A stretch of DNA of 8,834 nt from an uncultured Bacteroidota bacterium. Lineage in GTDB: Bacteria; Bacteroidota; Bacteroidia; Chitinophagales; Chitinophagaceae. The notes beneath the pieces were generated by a model. That model saw only the letters and a list, made by a program, of their open reading frames with translations. It had not been told where the DNA came from and made no database searches. Location: the NCBI GenBank assembly GCA_903912405.1, contig CAIWHF010000154.1, positions 1-8,834 of the forward strand, in the 5' to 3' direction. Shown here in pieces: positions 5,280-8,834 of this stretch. A program made the translations under genes and the position numbers. How positions within the stretch are numbered: position 1 is the stretch's first letter; each line of letters begins with the position of its first letter.

Positions 5280-7262
5280 GTGGCTAAACACTTACACAAA
5301 GCTTCCATAGCAGGTTCTCTAATTGCCTTAGGCATTGTATTTGGAGACATCGGAACATCCCCACTCTATGTATTCAATGCAATTTGCAACAACAAAGTAA
5401 TAAGTGACGAACTTATTATTGGAGCCTTGTCTTGTATCATTTGGACACTTACCTTACAAACTACCATCAAATATGTAATGCTCACTCTGCGTGCAGATAA
5501 TAATGGCGAAGGTGGCATTTTCTCTTTATTTGCACTCGTTAGAAGACATGCGCCATGGCCCGTATTTTTAGCCATGATAGGAGGTGCAGCCCTTTTAGCC
5601 GATGGCATGATTACACCACCTATTTCCGTGATTTCTGCGGTAGAGGGCTTAAGAAACATTCCCGCTTTAAGTGAAATTAGCGAAGGCAGTCTAGTAGGCA
5701 TTGGCATCATCATCATCTCCCTGTTATTTTTCTTCCAACAATTTGGCACTTCCTATATTGGGAAAGCTTTTGGCCCTATAATGACCATCTGGTTTTTAAT
5801 GTTAGCCGCTTTAGGTTTTATACATATTACAGATGATATCAGCATTTTAAAAGCATTCAACCCCTATTACGCATTCCGTTTACTCACCCATTATCATGAA
5901 GGATTTTGGCTATTGGGTGCCGTATTTTTATGTACCACTGGAGCCGAAGCTTTATACTCTGATTTAGGACATGTAGGAAAAGGAAATATTCGTGTTTCCT
6001 GGGCTTTTGTGAAAACAACTTTATTAATTAACTATTTAGGACAAGGCGCTTACTTGCTAACTTTAAAAGGTCAAATATGGGATGCCTCTATTAAAAATCC
6101 ATTTTTCGAATTAGTGCCGCATTGGTTTTTGATACCTGGAATTATCATAGCGACTATGGCTGCCATTATTGCCAGCCAAGCTTTAATATCTGGTTCCTTT
6201 ACATTAATTAGTGAAGCTATTAAAATGAATTTATGGCCTAAAATGAAAGTAAACTATCCAACTGATGAAAGAGGCCAATTATATATACCCGGCATTAATA
6301 CCCTTCTATTTGTGGGTTGTGTAGGTATCACACTATATTTTCAGAAATCAGCTAATATGGATGCTGCTTATGGATTAGCCATCACTGCCTGCATGATTAT
6401 GACCTCATTATTATTCTCTTATTTCTTATTCATACGCAGAATTAATAGAGTTACGATCTTCATCTATCTGAGTGTTTTCTTAAGTATTGAATTGAGTTTC
6501 TTGATAGCTAATGTTATTAAGTTTAGCCATGGAGGATATGTAACCGTAATCATTGGAGGTTTATTATTTCTTTGTATGTATGTTTGGTACAAAGCAAGAA
6601 AAATTAAAAATCGATACGTAGAGTTTGTGAAAATAGATGACTATGAAATACTCATGCAAGAGTTGAGCTTAGATAAAAGCATTCCAAAATATGCTACCCA
6701 CCTTGTTTATCTTACTAGCGCAAATAATAAAAAAGAAATTGAGCACAAAATTATGTTCTCTATTTTCCATAATATGCCTAAGCGTGCAGATATCTATTGG
6801 TTTGTGCACGTAGATGTTTTAGATGATCCCTATACTACCGAATATATTGTGCAAACAATTATTCCGAATGAAATTATCAGAGTAGAGTTTAGGCTTGGTT
6901 TTAGAGTAGAGCATCGCATTCAATCGATGTTTAGACAAGTAGTGGAAGATATGGTAAAAAACAAAGAAGTGAATGTTACAAGCAGATACGACTCTCTAGG
7001 TAAAAATAATTTGGTTGGGGATTTCCGATTTGTTGTAATAGAAAAAATACTTTCTAGAGACAACGCCTTGCCTTTACTAGAGCGTTTAATCATGCGCGCT
7101 TATTTCATACTAAAAAAATCTTCCTTGTCAGAAGAGCGTGGCTTTGGCTTAGACTCTTCTGAGGTAACGGTAGAAAAATACCCTCTTCTGCTCTCTGCGG
7201 CACCAGAGAAGAGGCTTAAGCGGATTTATGAAAAACGAAATCACATAAATAGTTCTTTATAA
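5280..7262 (+). CDS. kup: KUP/HAK/KT family low-affinity K+ uptake transporter
   Basis: Proton-coupled potassium importer of the inner membrane. The 660-residue protein has about 12 membrane segments between residues 12 and 436 and a cytoplasmic C-terminal domain of about 220 residues (440-660), slightly longer than E. coli Kup (622). Conserved motifs are GDIGTSPLY (22-30) with ion-coordinating D23, GEGGIFSLFAL (76-86), GGAALLADGMITPP (101-114), AVEGL with E122, QQFGTSYIG, TTGAEALYSDLGH (219-231), NYLGQGAYLL (251-260), and ASQALISGSFTLISEAI (298-314). The start is GTG after six T's. No ATG lies upstream in frame, and the family's conserved region begins within ten residues, so the start is reasonable. 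The stop codon lies inside the left arm of the terminator shared with the convergent metallo-hydrolase gene. No regulator or riboswitch is seen upstream. Confidence 0.95.
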   Translation: MAKHLHKASIAGSLIALGIVFGDIGTSPLYVFNAICNNKVISDELIIGALSCIIWTLTLQTTIKYVMLTLRADNNGEGGIFSLFALVRRHAPWPVFLAMIGGAALLADGMITPPISVISAVEGLRNIPALSEISEGSLVGIGIIIISLLFFFQQFGTSYIGKAFGPIMTIWFLMLAALGFIHITDDISILKAFNPYYAFRLLTHYHEGFWLLGAVFLCTTGAEALYSDLGHVGKGNIRVSWAFVKTTLLINYLGQGAYLLTLKGQIWDASIKNPFFELVPHWFLIPGIIIATMAAIIASQALISGSFTLISEAIKMNLWPKMKVNYPTDERGQLYIPGINTLLFVGCVGITLYFQKSANMDAAYGLAITACMIMTSLLFSYFLFIRRINRVTIFIYLSVFLSIELSFLIANVIKFSHGGYVTVIIGGLLFLCMYVWYKARKIKNRYVEFVKIDDYEILMQELSLDKSIPKYATHLVYLTSANNKKEIEHKIMFSIFHNMPKRADIYWFVHVDVLDDPYTTEYIVQTIIPNEIIRVEFRLGFRVEHRIQSMFRQVVEDMVKNKEVNVTSRYDSLGKNNLVGDFRFVVIEKILSRDNALPLLERLIMRAYFILKKSSLSEERGFGLDSSEVTVEKYPLLLSAAPEKRLKRIYEKRNHINSSL

Positions 7263-7293
7263 AAAAATGGCTCATCATATGAGCCATTTTTTT
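7261..7293. terminator. Bidirectional Rho-independent terminator between kup and the metallo-hydrolase gene
   Basis: Perfect 15-bp stem, AAAAAAATGGCTCAT (7261-7275) and ATGAGCCATTTTTTT (7279-7293), with a 3-base loop. Each strand ends in seven T's, so it can terminate both convergent transcripts. The stem overlaps the last two bases of the kup stop (7260-7262) and the first two bases of the opposing stop (7292-7294), so this terminator occupies essentially the whole 29-base gap. A run of outer A-T pairs may not form; the GC-containing core is ATGGCTCAT/ATGAGCCAT. Confidence 0.93.
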
Positions 7294-8692
7294 ATAAGGT
7301 GATTTCTTGATGCATTTTAGGAATGACTACATTTTTAAACCCTTTTTGCTGCAATCGTTTTTGCATTGCGAGTTGATTTTCATATTCACCATGCACTAAG
7401 AAAAAATGTTCTACTTTAGAAATATCTTGACAAGACAACCATTTCAATAAATCTTCATAGTCGCCATGGGCACTCATAGAGTCGATAGTCTCAATAGCTG
7501 CATTTACTTGGTAAGGCTCGCCAAATATTTTCACTTCTTTCGGATTTAATTTTAATTTACCAGCTAGCGAATGTGACTCGCTAAAGCCTACAATTAGAAT
7601 AGTATTTTTAGTTGACTCAATAGTATGTGCTATATGATGTTTAATTCTGCCTGCTTCGGCCATACCAGAAGCAGAAATTATTACACAAGGACCTTCATAA
7701 TCATTTAATCGTATAGAATCTTCTGCTTTCTCTATTAGATGCAAACCTTTAAAGCCAAACACATCATCATCTTTTTTCAATAATTCTTGAACATGACTAT
7801 TAAAGCATTCAGGGTGATTTTTGATAATAGCGGTAGCATTAATAGACAAAGGGCTATCTACAAAATAATCTAAATCTGGTAAACGATGTTCTAATTCTAA
7901 TCTATTTAAAAGGAATAAAAGCTCCTGTGTTCTTCCTATACTAAAAGCAGGGATAATTAATTTCCCTTTCCTTCTTAAACAAGTATCGGTAAGTATTTCT
8001 AGAAAGCGTTCTACAGAAGGAACATGTTCTTCGTGCAACTTATTGCCATAAGTAGCTTCCATAATAATGTAATCTGCTTGAGGAAAAACTTCGGGTGCTC
8101 TTAAAATCATATCCCTATATCTACCTACATCGCCACTAAAACACAGTGTTTTCAATTGACCTTCCTCTTCAATTCGGACATTAATTGCTGCACTTCCTAA
8201 AATATGACCACAATCTGAGAATATCACACTTATTTGCTCATCTATTTTAAGGTTATCATTATATTTCACAGGAACTAGTAGCTCAAATACCTTTTCTGCA
8301 TCTTCAGAGGTATATAAGGGCTCTACCAATGGGCGTTCGTCTCTTAATCTTCTTTTATTAATATGCTTTACATCATTTTCTTGAATATGAGCGCTATCTA
8401 TAAGCATCAATTTAACTAGATCAGCTGTAGCTGTAGTGCAGTATATTAATCCCTTAAAGCCATCTTTAACCAATTTTGGCAATAAACCAGAATGATCTAT
8501 ATGAGCGTGACTTAAAAGCACCATTGAAATTGAGGATGGATCAAATCCCCATTCTTGATTTAGCCTCAACGTATCCTTACCTAATCCTTGAAACATTCCA
8601 CAGTCTAGCAGTATTTTCTTGCTATTTTTTAAATGTAAAATATGTTTAGACCCCGTAACGGTTTGGGCAGCCCCATGAAAACTAATATGCAT
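7292..8692 (-). CDS. Beta-CASP metallo-beta-lactamase-fold hydrolase (CPSF73/Ysh1-like, putative RNase)
   Basis: Zinc-dependent hydrolase of the MBL-fold, beta-CASP and RMMBL architecture seen in CPSF73/Ysh1-type nucleases. The 466-residue protein shows D30 (LLDCGMFQG), the Zn-binding SHAHIDHSG (61-69; H62, H64, D66, H67), GHILGSA with H163, and SGDVGR with D188. In the beta-CASP insert (about 215-375) it shows MEATYGN, PAFSIGRTQELL, FVDSPLS with motif-A D279, and SGMAEAGRIKHHI with H352/H353. The C-terminal RMMBL part has IFGEPYQV, SMSAHGDY (405-412) and FLVHGE with H434. All metal-binding and motif A-C residues appear intact, so it is probably catalytically active on RNA. The exact substrate cannot be read from sequence. 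It is shorter than RNase J and lacks the RNase J C-terminal extension. The ATG lies in an AT-rich leader, and transcription ends at the shared kup terminator. Confidence 0.92.
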   Translation of the reverse strand: MHISFHGAAQTVTGSKHILHLKNSKKILLDCGMFQGLGKDTLRLNQEWGFDPSSISMVLLSHAHIDHSGLLPKLVKDGFKGLIYCTTATADLVKLMLIDSAHIQENDVKHINKRRLRDERPLVEPLYTSEDAEKVFELLVPVKYNDNLKIDEQISVIFSDCGHILGSAAINVRIEEEGQLKTLCFSGDVGRYRDMILRAPEVFPQADYIIMEATYGNKLHEEHVPSVERFLEILTDTCLRRKGKLIIPAFSIGRTQELLFLLNRLELEHRLPDLDYFVDSPLSINATAIIKNHPECFNSHVQELLKKDDDVFGFKGLHLIEKAEDSIRLNDYEGPCVIISASGMAEAGRIKHHIAHTIESTKNTILIVGFSESHSLAGKLKLNPKEVKIFGEPYQVNAAIETIDSMSAHGDYEDLLKWLSCQDISKVEHFFLVHGEYENQLAMQKRLQQKGFKNVVIPKMHQEITL

Positions 8693-8706
8693 ACCAATAT
8701 TTTGTA

Positions 8707-8741
8707 TAAAAGTAATTGATTTTCATGGTTATAACATCAAA
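8707..8741 (-). promoter_or_regulatory. Putative promoter for the beta-CASP hydrolase gene
   Basis: On the minus strand TACTTTTA (8714 to 8707) matches TAnnTTTG except for the last base, and a TTTG lies 23 bases upstream (about 8738-8741), at the edge of the usual -33/-7 spacing. The element ends 14 bases before the ATG, giving a predicted leader of about 10 bases. The surrounding DNA is very AT-rich, so chance matches are expected. Confidence 0.35.
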
Positions 8742-8834
8742 CAAAATATGATTATCCTCAACAAATTAAAAAAAATAATAATTTATCAACATTAATTTAC
8801 CATTAAGTTATAAGAAAGTTAAGGGAAAGGCATG

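Noticed and set aside
5702..5716. Tandem CAT/ATC trinucleotide run in kup
   Set aside because: Only a few units encoding an isoleucine run in a membrane helix; ordinary for a transporter.
5366..5749. 127-codon minus-strand open frame opposite the start of kup
   Set aside because: Antisense to the most conserved KUP motifs, with no recognisable protein features of its own.
8832..8834. ATG at the right edge preceded by AAGGGAAAGG, possibly the start of a divergent + strand gene
   Set aside because: Only the start triplet is inside the window, so no coding sequence can be assessed.

Overview
This AT-rich window looks like chromosomal DNA from a member of the Bacteroidota, possibly Chitinophagaceae-like. 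Three observations support this. None of the start codons has a convincing Shine-Dalgarno sequence. Most intergenic regions carry a match or near-match to the Bacteroidota -7 promoter element TAnnTTTG. The proteins (a Group-1-like P5C dehydrogenase, a KUP transporter, a DusB-like synthase and a beta-CASP metallo-hydrolase) have the look of that phylum. The assignment is by eye, without database support.

Layout: (i) bases 1 to about 100 do not match the rest. They read on the + strand as a short piece of a simple-sugar/nucleoside ABC-transporter ATPase, and they appear to replace the 3' end of trmN6, so this edge is probably a chimeric or rearranged junction. (ii) A minus-strand block, in transcription order, runs pruA, a Bax-inhibitor-1 family membrane protein, a strong terminator, then tsaD and trmN6, the last two overlapping by one base (TAATG). 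(iii) A 121-base divergent promoter region separates pruA from dus. (iv) A plus-strand pair follows, dus (tRNA dihydrouridine synthase) and kup (K+ uptake). (v) A very compact terminator hairpin overlaps both stop codons of the convergent pair kup and the beta-CASP metallo-hydrolase gene. (vi) The last 142 bases are an AT-rich intergenic stretch with a possible promoter for the metallo-hydrolase and two near-consensus DnaA-box-like 9-mers.

Functionally this is mostly housekeeping: three tRNA-modification genes (tsaD, trmN6, dus), proline catabolism (pruA), potassium uptake (kup), a membrane protein of the calcium-leak family, and a putative RNA-processing metallo-hydrolase. I found no transposase, CRISPR array, RNA gene, phage gene or defence cassette, and no convincing undescribed system. 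The points most worth checking are the foreign-looking left edge, the tsaD-trmN6 coupling, the very short predicted leaders (dus close to leaderless), the shared terminator stem, and the DnaA-box-like pair at the right edge.
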